DNA of 64,000 nt from Verrucomicrobia bacterium UBA3841 (GCA_002392765.1 DGHT01000071.1:23390-87389), one strand, 5' to 3'; positions 16,762 through 26,402 are shown, counted from the first letter of the stretch. Notes: a model not told the origin generated them from the sequence alone. Numbers and translations: made by a program.

Positions 16762-17778
16762 TCATTTGACGTCAAGACCAAGCCCGATGGCGGGACCCGC
16801 CTCGCCGTCACCCCAGTTCCAGGTCGAGATCGTCTCGGGCATGCCCTCTATGCGGGTATGGGAACTGGAAAGATATTTGGCATAGCCCTTGGCCTTCTCC
16901 GTCCGGCAGAAATCGTCGGTGTCCCCCGACTTTCTTGCGCGGTCGAGCAGTTCGGCGAAATATGCGTCGTCCCTGCTGCGCCGCAGGCCCTCGGCGGTCG
17001 GTGCGAGCGTAACCATGAAGGAAGAGTTCTCCGAGAACACAGCCCTGACCCTGTACGGTTCGGCGAACGGGAAGGTGACGGCGAGATTGTGCACGCCGGG
17101 CGTCGCCTGGACGCGCAGCGGCGCTCCCCCTACCGTGCCCGCCGTGCCGTACGACACGCCGTCGATGGATACGTCCGCGCCCGGATAGTTGCAGGCGAAG
17201 GCGACATTCACCTTTGCCGGAGCATCCGCCCATTTCAACTGCGCAACGGCCGGCAGGAACCGGGCGGTCGCATCGCGGCAGAGTCCCGTCACAAGCTGCG
17301 AATACGCGGCATCGGCGTTGGCCGCGAACTCCTCGTTCGTGTACTTGCGCGAAACCGCCGTGACCGTCACGCCTTTTACACCGGCCCCGGACGGGACGCG
17401 CTTGGCCTGAAGCGTCATGACAGCGGAAAGCTGGCGAACCACGCCGGCGGTTCCGACAACCGACACATCGTCGACCGAGGCGACAAGCAGCACTTTCGCT
17501 CCGAGCGTCTCCGCCAGACGCGCAGCCGACGAAAGCGGCATCGTCTCGCCGCCGGGGGCGACATTCTGGAAATCGCCCACCGCATCGCCCGGATCGATCA
17601 CTTCGAAGACGTCGCCGGAAAGCGCGGCGGAAAGTCTCGACGACAGATTTGACAGCGGCGCGCGATATTCCGCGCCGGCATGGTTCTGGACTACGAGCAG
17701 CGCCGGAACCGGTTCTGCGGCAGCGGCAAGCGCGGCCGCCGCAACTGCAAGACACGATGAAAGCCTTGTGATATTCAT
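16762..17778 (-). CDS. Secreted protein with PEGA-like domain
   Basis: 338 aa with a signal peptide (MNITRLSSCLAVAAAALAAAAE). The N-terminal half (about 25-150) resembles TolB-N/LpoB-like alpha/beta sequence (LGAKVLLVASVDDVSV). Residues ~185-255 look like a PEGA domain: NYPGADVSIDGVSYGTAG..PLRVQATPGVHNLAVTFPFAEPY. The C-terminus is helical and charged. PEGA domains are found in envelope proteins of gliding and PVC bacteria and probably bind peptidoglycan or other surface partners. Start is the ATG with GGAG 8 bases upstream. Confidence 0.7.
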   Translation of the reverse strand: MNITRLSSCLAVAAAALAAAAEPVPALLVVQNHAGAEYRAPLSNLSSRLSAALSGDVFEVIDPGDAVGDFQNVAPGGETMPLSSAARLAETLGAKVLLVASVDDVSVVGTAGVVRQLSAVMTLQAKRVPSGAGVKGVTVTAVSRKYTNEEFAANADAAYSQLVTGLCRDATARFLPAVAQLKWADAPAKVNVAFACNYPGADVSIDGVSYGTAGTVGGAPLRVQATPGVHNLAVTFPFAEPYRVRAVFSENSSFMVTLAPTAEGLRRSRDDAYFAELLDRARKSGDTDDFCRTEKAKGYAKYLSSSHTRIEGMPETISTWNWGDGEAGPAIGLGLDVK

Positions 17779-17798
17779 GCGCAATCTCCTTATGTCGT

Positions 17799-18197
17799 TC
17801 ACCTGTCGTTCTGCCGCATATACAGACGGAAGTCTGCGGCGCCTTTCACGGTGGACACGGCCTCGATTGTCGCAAGTTCGCGTCCGTGGAGCACAACCGG
17901 ACGCCACGGCGAAAGGGCGTGCTTCATCTCCAGTCCGTCCTTGTCCATCCATACGAACCTGTGCTGGAAGGAATAATCGCGCTCGTCGTTGTTCTTCAAC
18001 TCGACCTGAACATGCAGAAAACCGTCATCGGTAAGGCGGCTGGCGTCCTGCGATATGTCGATTCCAAGACCGAACGACGCGTTTTCTATCGTCAGACGCC
18101 CCTTCTCGACAAGCAGGCCGCTCGTCTTGGGACTCAAGCATCCCCCAGAAAACACGCACGCCGCAGCGATCGCAATTGCCACGTTCAAAATTCTCAT
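17799..18197 (-). CDS. YcfL-like lipoprotein (DUF1425)
   Basis: 132 aa. Lipobox CVFSGGC (Cys ~20). The mature part LTIENASFGLGIDISQ..LTDDGFLHVQVELKNNDERDYSFQHRFVWMDKDGLEM matches the DUF1425/YcfL pattern: a single Ig-like beta domain. In E. coli ycfL is next to lpoB, and the same pair recurs in this operon, which supports both calls. Function of the family unknown. Confidence 0.7.
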   Translation of the reverse strand: MRILNVAIAIAAACVFSGGCLSPKTSGLLVEKGRLTIENASFGLGIDISQDASRLTDDGFLHVQVELKNNDERDYSFQHRFVWMDKDGLEMKHALSPWRPVVLHGRELATIEAVSTVKGAADFRLYMRQNDR

Positions 18198-18229
18198 AAT
18201 GTCGCTCCTTTACGTTGTGCGCCGGCCGG

Positions 18230-18910
18230 TCAGAACGCGAAGTTGACGATAGGCAGACACGGCACGGAAGAATCGAGATTGACGTTTATCAACCCCACCT
18301 GGAACCCTTCAAGCCTCTCCGCGCGGTTGAAAAGCCCCAGCTGGAATCCTGTGCCGAGCTCGACTACGTTCACCGCGCCGACCTGGACGCCGCGCAGCTT
18401 GCCGGAGACGTTGAAGAGGGCGAACTGCACACCGGACATCTCGCCTTCGGTCCAGTTCATGCCTATCGCAAACTGTATGCCGGCATATTCCCATGCCGCG
18501 TGGTTGAGCGCGCCGGCGGCCTGGAGCGCTCCGGCGGAAGAGCCGATGTTGTTGAACACACCGGACATCGCTACGCCGCACATGTCGTCGTCGGTGATGC
18601 CGCCGACAAGTCCGATGTCGAAACCGTAGACGCGGCGATGGCGTCCGACAAGCCCGTTTACGCGCACGAGCCCGACGTCCCACTCCGCCTCCGGAGTTTC
18701 GAAATCCGGCAGCAGCGCGACCGCCGCAAGCTGTTCTCCGACCTTGGCGGAAGAGGCGCGCTCGATCTTGCGCACTTCAACTGAGGAGGAATCGGGCGCG
18801 GAATCCTCCGCTCCGTATTTCCTGACCATCAGATCGCCGCGCGCAAAACCGGTGGCGAAAAGCGTCGCGGCAGCCGCCGCCAGCATCCACAGTTTACTGT
18901 TGTACCGCAT
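18230..18910 (-). CDS. LA_2272-like surface-repeat protein
   Basis: 226 aa, signal peptide ending at FARG. The second half is a series of ~18-residue repeats of the form G-x-Q-x-G-hydrophobic-x-N (YAGIQFAIGMN, MSGVQFALFNVSG, LRGVQVGAVNVVE, GTGFQLGLFNRAE, LEGFQVGLINVN). This is the pattern of the Leptospira LA_2272-type surface repeats, expected to fold as a beta-solenoid or barrel-like surface. Cotranscribed with the giant thioredoxin protein 34 bases upstream. Confidence 0.65.
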   Translation of the reverse strand: MRYNSKLWMLAAAAATLFATGFARGDLMVRKYGAEDSAPDSSSVEVRKIERASSAKVGEQLAAVALLPDFETPEAEWDVGLVRVNGLVGRHRRVYGFDIGLVGGITDDDMCGVAMSGVFNNIGSSAGALQAAGALNHAAWEYAGIQFAIGMNWTEGEMSGVQFALFNVSGKLRGVQVGAVNVVELGTGFQLGLFNRAERLEGFQVGLINVNLDSSVPCLPIVNFAF

Positions 18911-18944
18911 TTTGCCCCCTTGTCATGCCGCTTGCCGATCTACT

Positions 18945-21900
18945 TCAGTCAAGAAGCAGATCGATTACCGCAGAGCCTCCGCGAAGAACGTTTATGGACT
19001 GCGTCCTCGTCCCCTTCTGATATTCCACCTTGTCCTTCAGGAAGTACGACCCGCAGACGAACGGAAGGAACACTATATCGTCCCCGCCCTCTTCGCATCC
19101 GCAACCTTCGCCGAATCCCTGCACGACCACGCCCGCCCAGTTGGCGGATTTCGTCTTTCCGTTCTCGCCGTAGGGGATTGCGACAGTACCCTTGATTTCG
19201 CCCGTAGCCCGATTGAACGAGGATATCTTCATGTTTTTCGGCTTCGGGGATGTGAAGGCGATTGACGAAGTGGACACCTTTACGGACTGCTTGGCGATGG
19301 ATCCCACGTTCCCCTCGTGCAGGCTTCCGAGCGATTCGGTGTCGAAGAAAAGGTCGATTTCATCGGTCGTGTAATCCTCGGTGCAGCAGTCCGCAAGATC
19401 GGACGACTTGTCGTAGAACCCTCCATTAAGGGCGAAATCCACCTTCCAGGAGACATCCGCCTCTTTCGTCTTCTCCTTGTGCGACCAGTAAGGTTTGACA
19501 CCTTCTACGGATGTGACGCACCTGGCCTCTTCTATAATAGTCGAATCAAGAGCCACGACTGCGGAGAACACGTCCGTAGCCGTCACATACAGCAGCGGCA
19601 GATATGCGATTTCTCCGGCCTTGGTGAGGTACGCTTTCTTGTTCTTGACCGCCGTTCCGTTCGGGAGCATGATCGTATAAGTCACTTCACCCTTGCGCGC
19701 GGAGGCATCGGTATCCATCTTGAGTGTCATGTAGCCGTACCCGGTAGGCGCGATACCTTCTCTCGACTCCTCGGAAACCGTCGATCCGAGCGCGACCGTG
19801 AAATACCCCTTCCAATCATCGGCTGGGTTATCCTTCGACCAGATACTGTCGGAATCCGTTTCGAATTGGAGTTCCTTGCCGCTCACAGGATCATGGAGAG
19901 AGCCGATAACATCGTCGTCGTTTTCCGCCTCGACATCAAGAATCCATCCACCCTTGGCCGTAAGCGATACGGTCAAAGTCTTTGTGGCCGGATCGTATTC
20001 ACTCCAGTTTTTCGAGCTGAGCGAAATCTTCGATGTCGAATTGGCGGAAATCAATTTTGCGCTCGCCTTGCCGTTGGCGGGAATCGTCAGCGTCTCCAGG
20101 ATTCCCTCCAGACGCCCGTCCGCAGTGTCGATCAAGGCGACGTTCTTGAACGTACGCGACTTGGCGACGGATTCGTTTGCTACATCCGGACTCGCCTTGG
20201 CGTCGGTCGGATCGGCCACGATGAACGTAAGCGCGGCGCAAAGTCCCGCAACCGAACCGTCGACCGCCTGGTAGACGACTGCGTACGTCCCCGGCTTCGC
20301 CGTCGTCGTCCCCCAGACCAGGAGCGCGTTGCTGCCGGAATCATACGTCGCCTTCAAACCTGCAGGAAGGGTTCCAGAAAGTTTCTTGAACGTCACCTTC
20401 CCCGACGGATCCGCTGCAAGGCCGAAGAGATTGGAACTGGTCACATAGCGGTAGAGAGTGAGCGTTTCTTCCTGATTAAGGAACTCGGGAGCGCTGTCGG
20501 GAACGGAAACCACGCTTACATTGTTCGAAGCGGACATGATCTTGAGCCCGCCCTCGGGATTCTTGAGCGTGATTTTCGCCGTCTTGCCGGCGGGAATGCC
20601 GGAAACGGAAATCGACTTGTCTTCGAACTTGTGGGATTCCCACGATATTACGCCGTCTTCAAGGTCGCCGGAAACAGTCGTGCCGGCAAGACTGGACGCC
20701 ACCTCGACGGATACGGCCCCGTCGGATCCGGTCATGCGTCCGACTCTGAATTCGACGCCTTTGCTTTCCTTTGCATATATGATCCCCTTCTTGCCGAACA
20801 CGGGATCCGATCCGATGAATCCCGTATCGCCGGGCGTACGCTCGTCGTCTTCCGTCACGGTCAAGACGTAGACATCATCTTCAAGTTCTCCGACACTGCC
20901 CACTGCAAGCGCGAGGTTCAGCACAAGGTCGCTTTCGGCGTAATCGTATCTCTTGTCGTCCAGAATCTTGACAGTGAAAGTCTTGTCGCCCTTTTCGCCG
21001 TCTTTCCAGACAAGTTCAGCGCGTTCGAATTCGTACCCGGGGTCGCCGTCGGTATTATAGAGAGTCGTTGCCGCCAAATCGTTCGTGACGACAACCTTAA
21101 GTTCGCCGGACGATCCGTCGATGCGAGAGACCGTCACGGTCACTTCGCCTGCGTTTTCCTTCACGGTTTTCGCGGTCTCGGCGAATTTGACCTTCCCGGT
21201 GTTCCATATCTGGTAAGAGATCGATCCTCCTTCTCCGTACGCGCACTTAAGTTCGCAATCCCCGGATTTCAAAGCAGTATAGAATTTGCAGTACGGATCC
21301 TCCAAATCAAGTGCGGCGAGGGAGTTTGTGACGTCGGCGGGATTGACTCCTTCAATTCTGTATACCTTGTCCTTGACAAGCCTCATGACTACCGTGTCGG
21401 AATCTTTGGCGGCATTGGCAGGCAGTTTCTGCTCCTGCGGCACAAGCACCACGGAACCGGAGATTGAATACTTGAAAAAGTTATTCGCATTTGTATTTCC
21501 GACGTTAAACGCCTCGCTGTCGATATCGGCCGCCTCTACCTTGACGTAATAATCTCCCTTTTCGGAGAATTCGTTTTCAAGCACGACCCCGCCCTCTGCG
21601 TCAAGGCTGCCCGTGACGGCATCGCCCACCTGGACTTCCTTGTTTTTATCGTCCAGTTTGACGTACGAGACCTTGACCTCCGCCGCGTCCGAACCGGACA
21701 CTACCACCTTCTGAAGCGCTCCCCCTTCTATTCCGGAAAGTTTGAACACGTCGCGGAAGTCGCAGTGGGAAACAACACCGTTCGTCTCGCCGCCGTTTGC
21801 CACGAACTCGATCGCCCCGACATCGGGATAGTTGTTCTCCATTTCGGTCGGATCGGCGTTTTCGCCTTCGTCCGCCGCGATCGCCAGCATCTCGTCGAAG

Positions 21901-23474
21901 CGCTTCAGGTAGTTCTTGACATCGCCGCTGTTGACCGGCGAACCGGGGTCGGCGAAACGGCGAAGCCTTGCCGCAACGGTGCCGTCCTTGCGGAGCATCA
22001 CGAAAATCGGCACTCCCATGCGGTAATCGTTCCCGTCTTCCGGACGGTGGAATCCGCCCTCGGCCGTATTCTTTGTGACAAGATCGTGGAATTTCACAAG
22101 CTGCGCCTGCGCATCGGCATCGCTTACGCCCTTGCGCGTCAGGTAGCCGCGGCCGCTGACCGTTCCATCAAGGTAGTAGCTCGCACCGGCATCGCGCGAA
22201 AGAAGCGTCGCGGTAACGTAGGAGTCTACACTGTTCGTGGTGAAACGCGGCATTTCGACGACCGCCAGGGCGACATTGTTGTCCTTGGCCCACTGCTGGA
22301 CGAGATTCGTTCCGTTTTCCTCGTATTCGAGGAACTGCTCGTCGGTATTTTTGCAGTCGGGGCACCAAAGGGTTCCTGCGACGAGCGCGAGCGTGTTGGC
22401 CTGCCCGTCGGCGTTGGCGGCCGTCTGCTTTGCCACATCGAGATCCATCGTCCACTCGCCGAACGAAAGCGCGGGAACAGGGGCTTCCGCGAGGGACTTG
22501 GGATTGGACGAAAGAGACTTGCCGCTACCCGCAACCCTCTCGCCTATCCACAATGGATTTTTGGTACTCGTCTCCTTTTCCACGAAATAAACGTGGTTGG
22601 TCTGCTCCTGCTCGGTGCCGTCGGCATCTACGAGCGCAAGGGAAAGAACGTCGCCGTCCTTGAGGCCGGAAACATAGGACGAAACGGCGATTGAAACGGT
22701 CTGGTTCGTCTGGTTCGCCGCCCAGTCGACCTTCTGCGACTTCAGAACCGTGCCGTCCGCCTTTACGAGTTTGACCGTATTGTTGGTCTTGACCTCAACG
22801 ACCGACTCGTCGCGAACGAGATCGAACATCAGCGTTTTCGAGTTCTTGTCCAGCTCAAGCCTGTCGTTTGCGGATTCTTCAAAATCGAACGTCCCGCCGA
22901 AATACGTGTAAAGCGGCGCTGGGGTATAACCATTAAACACGTCCATAATGTAATTTACAATATTCTGCCCTGATTTGTCATATGTTTTATTGGCAATACC
23001 CTGCTGCTTGTTCATCAAGTCGCCAACGACTGTTTTATCGGCAATCATCTTGCCGTCCTTGTACCAATAGAGCCGGACAAAAGGATACGACTTGATATTT
23101 ACTTTTTCTTTGAACCAGTAATAGTAGCGCCCTTTCAACTTGCCCGCCAAAGGGTCTTCGGAACACGTAAAACAAAGGATAAGCCCACAATCCTTGGCCC
23201 AGTTTTTGAAAGCGTCCGACATGAGGCCTTTTTCAAACAACTGGCAGTGTCCGCAACCATTGTTACTCCAAACGGCCACCATCGGGATTCCATATTCATC
23301 GGCTAACGCTTGGCATGCATCGAGATCCCCGTTCCATACTCCAAGTTCGACTTCGGAACCCATCGGCGCGCGGCAGGAGTCCAGAAACTCGGCGAGAAAC
23401 TTGTCGACCGCCGCATAAAGACTGCCGGAAAGCGCGACAAGCGCGACTAACAGGTATTTTTTGAATTTGAACAT
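18945..23474 (-). CDS. Giant secreted protein with two thioredoxin folds and Calx-beta/Ig-like domains
   Basis: 1509 aa from the ATG at 23474, which has GGAGGT about 7 bases upstream; an ATG 24 bases earlier lacks a site. Signal peptide 1-21. First thioredoxin-like domain ~22-180 with CGHC (74-77) and a cis-Pro segment KSYPFVRLYW. Second ~330-560 with CPDC (371-374) and GVPIFVMLRKDG. Between them and after them are beta domains. Around 780-900 a Calx-beta-like unit (VKENAGEVTVTVSR .. YDYAESDLVLNL), a second one ~910-1000, and an Ig/cadherin-like domain with ATYDSGSNALLVWGTTTAKPGTY. Likely an extracytoplasmic disulfide oxidoreductase or isomerase on a long adhesive scaffold. First gene of a seven-gene envelope operon. 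Confidence 0.75.
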   Translation of the reverse strand: MFKFKKYLLVALVALSGSLYAAVDKFLAEFLDSCRAPMGSEVELGVWNGDLDACQALADEYGIPMVAVWSNNGCGHCQLFEKGLMSDAFKNWAKDCGLILCFTCSEDPLAGKLKGRYYYWFKEKVNIKSYPFVRLYWYKDGKMIADKTVVGDLMNKQQGIANKTYDKSGQNIVNYIMDVFNGYTPAPLYTYFGGTFDFEESANDRLELDKNSKTLMFDLVRDESVVEVKTNNTVKLVKADGTVLKSQKVDWAANQTNQTVSIAVSSYVSGLKDGDVLSLALVDADGTEQEQTNHVYFVEKETSTKNPLWIGERVAGSGKSLSSNPKSLAEAPVPALSFGEWTMDLDVAKQTAANADGQANTLALVAGTLWCPDCKNTDEQFLEYEENGTNLVQQWAKDNNVALAVVEMPRFTTNSVDSYVTATLLSRDAGASYYLDGTVSGRGYLTRKGVSDADAQAQLVKFHDLVTKNTAEGGFHRPEDGNDYRMGVPIFVMLRKDGTVAARLRRFADPGSPVNSGDVKNYLKRFDEMLAIAADEGENADPTEMENNYPDVGAIEFVANGGETNGVVSHCDFRDVFKLSGIEGGALQKVVVSGSDAAEVKVSYVKLDDKNKEVQVGDAVTGSLDAEGGVVLENEFSEKGDYYVKVEAADIDSEAFNVGNTNANNFFKYSISGSVVLVPQEQKLPANAAKDSDTVVMRLVKDKVYRIEGVNPADVTNSLAALDLEDPYCKFYTALKSGDCELKCAYGEGGSISYQIWNTGKVKFAETAKTVKENAGEVTVTVSRIDGSSGELKVVVTNDLAATTLYNTDGDPGYEFERAELVWKDGEKGDKTFTVKILDDKRYDYAESDLVLNLALAVGSVGELEDDVYVLTVTEDDERTPGDTGFIGSDPVFGKKGIIYAKESKGVEFRVGRMTGSDGAVSVEVASSLAGTTVSGDLEDGVISWESHKFEDKSISVSGIPAGKTAKITLKNPEGGLKIMSASNNVSVVSVPDSAPEFLNQEETLTLYRYVTSSNLFGLAADPSGKVTFKKLSGTLPAGLKATYDSGSNALLVWGTTTAKPGTYAVVYQAVDGSVAGLCAALTFIVADPTDAKASPDVANESVAKSRTFKNVALIDTADGRLEGILETLTIPANGKASAKLISANSTSKISLSSKNWSEYDPATKTLTVSLTAKGGWILDVEAENDDDVIGSLHDPVSGKELQFETDSDSIWSKDNPADDWKGYFTVALGSTVSEESREGIAPTGYGYMTLKMDTDASARKGEVTYTIMLPNGTAVKNKKAYLTKAGEIAYLPLLYVTATDVFSAVVALDSTIIEEARCVTSVEGVKPYWSHKEKTKEADVSWKVDFALNGGFYDKSSDLADCCTEDYTTDEIDLFFDTESLGSLHEGNVGSIAKQSVKVSTSSIAFTSPKPKNMKISSFNRATGEIKGTVAIPYGENGKTKSANWAGVVVQGFGEGCGCEEGGDDIVFLPFVCGSYFLKDKVEYQKGTRTQSINVLRGGSAVIDLLLD

Positions 23475-23505
23475 TATAGTACCTCCATGTTTTTTCATAA
23501 TACAA

Positions 23506-23514
23506 ATTATATCA
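23506..23514 (-). promoter_or_regulatory. Extended -10 promoter of the envelope operon
   Basis: TGATATAAT on the minus strand, 31 bases before the ATG at 23474, which has a Shine-Dalgarno site. Confidence 0.6.
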
Positions 23515-23599
23515 AATTTTTACCGGATTATTCCATTGATTTTTTCGATTTTGTTCAATAGAATTTTCCGATAATCGGGCAAATACCCCTAGAATCGGG

Positions 23600-25165
23600 T
23601 CAAACCGGCAGTTCTTCAGACAAATCTTCGACTATCGTGCGCTTTTCAGCGGAAAACGAAATGCCGACAAGGGTGATGCGCTTTTTGGAAAGCGCGTATT
23701 TTCCGGCGTAATCTTTGCCCTTGATCTGGTCGATAGCTTCTTTGGCGGGACGGTTCAGTTTGAACTCGACGATGTAGATGTCGTTTGGAAGATCGACGAC
23801 CATGTCGATGCGTCCGTCATGGGTTTTCACCTCGCCGTTCACGTTCACGCCTATGGAGCGCAGAACGACATACACGACCGTCTGCCACATCTGCTCGTTC
23901 TGGCGGTCTGTCATGTCGTAGGGAATGTCCGTGAAGAAACTCTTAAGCGCCTTGATAAAGCGCGGTACGTCGTGCGAATACAGCGCCTCGCCGGCCGCAA
24001 AAGCGAAGCCGGAAGTAAGCGACGCGTCGCGACCCGTGTATGCTCCGACCACATCCTTCAGAAAAGAATTCTCCACTTCCAAGTTCGGAAGGCGAAGCGT
24101 ATAGCGGCGCGAAGTCCCCATCTGGACAAACTTGTCTATCGTAAGGTATCCTGTCTGGAAAAGAAGCGTGACGCCCCTTGGATTCGCAGGCTCGTAGTTG
24201 CCGAGGTCGTCCTCGTCGATATTAACGCAGGAGAAATCAAGCGGCCTCGACTTCAAAATATCGACAAGGAACGTTGGCATAGCGGTCTGCGACCAATAGT
24301 TTGCGAATTCTCCTTTGTCGAAACAGAGACCCAAAGACACGGGGTTGATGACCGACTTTGCCAAATGATGAAATTTGTAGCCGTTGTACCACTCTATAAT
24401 CTTTCCGAAGGACTCCTCGTCCGTAAGACCATTCGCCTCCGCCAGTTCGTGGATACATCCGGGGAAGTACTTCAGCACCTCCTCATGCGTGTATCCGAAC
24501 AGTGTTCCCGTCTTCGGATGCATCGTCCAGTCCTTGAGGTTGTTCAAGTCTGAGAAGATCGACACCTTGGAGAACTTCGAGACGCCCGTAATGAATGTGA
24601 AACGCTGCTTCCCCTCCAAAGTCTTTATGACGGAATAAAAGGCTTTCAGCTCGTCGCGAAACTCCGTTACATCGCTCTTCATCAAATGTCCGAGAAGCGG
24701 CTTGTCGTATTCGTCCACCAGAAGCACCATCCGGCCGTCCGGCGATTTCGCGGCCAGAGACTCGATAAGACGCTTGAAAACAATCGCCGGCGAAGAACCG
24801 GAAACACTCTCGACACCCAGCTCGCGGGCTCTGTCGGAAAGATGCTCGAAGAGCATTCCGCGAAACTCCGGGACGCTTCGCGCCTGCATACTCCCCATAT
24901 CAAGATGGAGAACAGGCCATTTTTTCGACCAGTCCCACTTCGGCTCAATCGCAAGTCCCGTAAAAAGTTCGCGCAGACCTTCAAAAAGCGCCTTTAAAGT
25001 GGAAACTGCGAGCGATTTTCCGAACCGCCGCGGCCGCGCGATAAAGAACTGCGCACCGGCATCTCCGGACGCCATCGCATAAAGAATGTCAGTCTTGTCG
25101 ACGTACGTAAAACCGTCTTCCCGCAGACGCGAGAACGTGTATATGTCTGTGGCTATCTTTTCCAT
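23600..25165 (-). CDS. AAA-ATPase-like / DUF1703 PD-(D/E)XK protein
   Basis: 521 aa. The N-terminal ATPase (AAA-ATPase_like, PF09820 type) has YVDKTDILY, the P-loop ARPRRFGKSL (~42-51) and a Walker B-like RMVLLVDEYDKPLLGH. The C-terminal ~400-515 is DUF1703, a PD-(D/E)XK nuclease fold, with GRIDMVVDLPNDIYIVEFKLNR holding the D..E-x-K triad. The family is abundant and often multicopy in gut Bacteroidota and PVC genomes; its role is unresolved. The ATG at 25165 is preferred over 25174, because the latter abuts the -10 box and could not be on the transcript. Confidence 0.88.
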   Translation of the reverse strand: MEKIATDIYTFSRLREDGFTYVDKTDILYAMASGDAGAQFFIARPRRFGKSLAVSTLKALFEGLRELFTGLAIEPKWDWSKKWPVLHLDMGSMQARSVPEFRGMLFEHLSDRARELGVESVSGSSPAIVFKRLIESLAAKSPDGRMVLLVDEYDKPLLGHLMKSDVTEFRDELKAFYSVIKTLEGKQRFTFITGVSKFSKVSIFSDLNNLKDWTMHPKTGTLFGYTHEEVLKYFPGCIHELAEANGLTDEESFGKIIEWYNGYKFHHLAKSVINPVSLGLCFDKGEFANYWSQTAMPTFLVDILKSRPLDFSCVNIDEDDLGNYEPANPRGVTLLFQTGYLTIDKFVQMGTSRRYTLRLPNLEVENSFLKDVVGAYTGRDASLTSGFAFAAGEALYSHDVPRFIKALKSFFTDIPYDMTDRQNEQMWQTVVYVVLRSIGVNVNGEVKTHDGRIDMVVDLPNDIYIVEFKLNRPAKEAIDQIKGKDYAGKYALSKKRITLVGISFSAEKRTIVEDLSEELPV

Positions 25166-25174
25166 GACATGCAT

Positions 25175-25183
25175 ATTATATCA
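25175..25183 (-). promoter_or_regulatory. Extended -10 promoter, leaderless gene
   Basis: TGATATAAT; 9 bases separate it from the ATG at 25165, so the transcript should begin within a few bases of the start codon. Confidence 0.6.
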
Positions 25184-25258
25184 CATTTCAACCGGCAGTT
25201 CCTTGCATAAATCATCAACTGTTGCCGACGCTTCCGCTGTCACTACCCGACATGTCAT
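25181..25258 (-). pseudogene. C-terminal remnant of a second AAA-ATPase/DUF1703 gene
   Basis: A minus frame reads ..VVTAEASATVDDLCKELPVEM then stop. This parallels the last residues of the neighbouring ATPase, ISFSAEKRTIVEDLSEELPV. Only ~17 residues align, and upstream stops prevent further extension, so it looks like the scar of a deleted tandem copy. Confidence 0.4.
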
Positions 25259-25289
25259 TATGCGCGACTAACACTCCAGATGCCGGATT

Positions 25290-26402
25290 TCAGTTTTTGG
25301 CGTTTTCGAAAAGATTCGTGCCGTAAGGCCACTCGATGACGGCTGTCTTCATGATTTCCTCGCCGACTATTTTTTGAATCCTCTCTTTTCTTCCTTCTGT
25401 CAAAGCCGCAACTATTTCATCGTGAGTCAGCTGTGGAAGCGATTCAAACAGATCTTTTCGGATTCTGCCAAACTCCCAGACGGTTTCCGTACTTGATTCG
25501 TCATCTGGATCGGTCTGATCCTGCCTAATGTCATTCAATCTGACAATTGAATAACCATCATCCATTTCAAGTATTCCCGATACATCGCCCTTCTTTGCCG
25601 TCATCGCCCACGACTCAAGATTGTCCTCGCCATCAAAATCTTCTTTGTAGTATTCGTCCCAAAACTCCGCTTCCTCTTTCCCGTCTTTTGAATCGGAATA
25701 TTTCAAGCCTGCTTCTGCGAAATCGACACCGGAAGCAATCTTTTCCAACGCCTCTTCCAACTGTTTAACTTGCTCTTTGTTTTTCCTCTCTGCTTCGCCG
25801 ATCGACTTCATGTACCTGTTGGAATAAGATATTACATCGCTCTCGGCTATATTCAATATCCCATTAGTGTCGAAAAGATCCCTTAATGAGAATTCAAGCG
25901 CCTCGCATTCGGCAAGAGTGCGAAATTTCCGAGCGACTGTCTCATCACCCATTTCCGCACAGACAGAATCGAAAGTGGAATGACCTCTATTTATGCTTTT
26001 TAAAACGTTAGCCGCCACCTCATTGAAATATCCGTCCTTTATCTGGATATTCTTTTCCCTGGCGAACTGGTGCACCAATTCGGAACGCATGATACGTGAA
26101 AGAATATTCGGCCGCATTTTCTCGAGCGACTCGTACGCTTTTGGATTGAAGCCTGTCAAGGGCACTCCATGTTTCATCCTAAGCATTTTATCAAATACGC
26201 TACATGTATCATTGAAATCTTTTTTTGTAAAGGAAACGCCATTTACAATCAAAATCACGGCATCATCGTTCAATTCCGACATTTGTTTAATATCATTTCC
26301 AACATATTCACCGGGATCTTTTGGAATATATTGCCCTTTCTCCTTGCGACCGCATCCGGCAAAAACCAAAATCAGCAGTATATATAAAGTATGTTTAATC
26401 AT
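25290..26402 (-). CDS. Lipoprotein with parvulin/SurA-like peptidyl-prolyl isomerase features
   Basis: 370 aa. Lipobox ILVFAGC (Cys16). Residues ~45-190 are helical and SurA/PrsA-N-like (VNGVSFTKKDFNDTCSVF, RPNILSRIMRSELVHQFAREKNI). About 215-300 fits the parvulin pattern: LEEALEKIASGVDFAEAGLKYSD, then WAMTAKKGDVSGILEMDDGYSIVRLNDI. Probably a periplasmic folding helper anchored to a membrane. It is less GC-rich than its neighbours. A ribosome site AAGGA lies ~7 bases before the ATG. Confidence 0.75.
   Translation of the reverse strand: MIKHTLYILLILVFAGCGRKEKGQYIPKDPGEYVGNDIKQMSELNDDAVILIVNGVSFTKKDFNDTCSVFDKMLRMKHGVPLTGFNPKAYESLEKMRPNILSRIMRSELVHQFAREKNIQIKDGYFNEVAANVLKSINRGHSTFDSVCAEMGDETVARKFRTLAECEALEFSLRDLFDTNGILNIAESDVISYSNRYMKSIGEAERKNKEQVKQLEEALEKIASGVDFAEAGLKYSDSKDGKEEAEFWDEYYKEDFDGEDNLESWAMTAKKGDVSGILEMDDGYSIVRLNDIRQDQTDPDDESSTETVWEFGRIRKDLFESLPQLTHDEIVAALTEGRKERIQKIVGEEIMKTAVIEWPYGTNLFENAKN

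Noticed and set aside
19317..21467. 716-codon plus-strand frame
   Set aside because: Antisense to the giant thioredoxin protein, without start site or motif.
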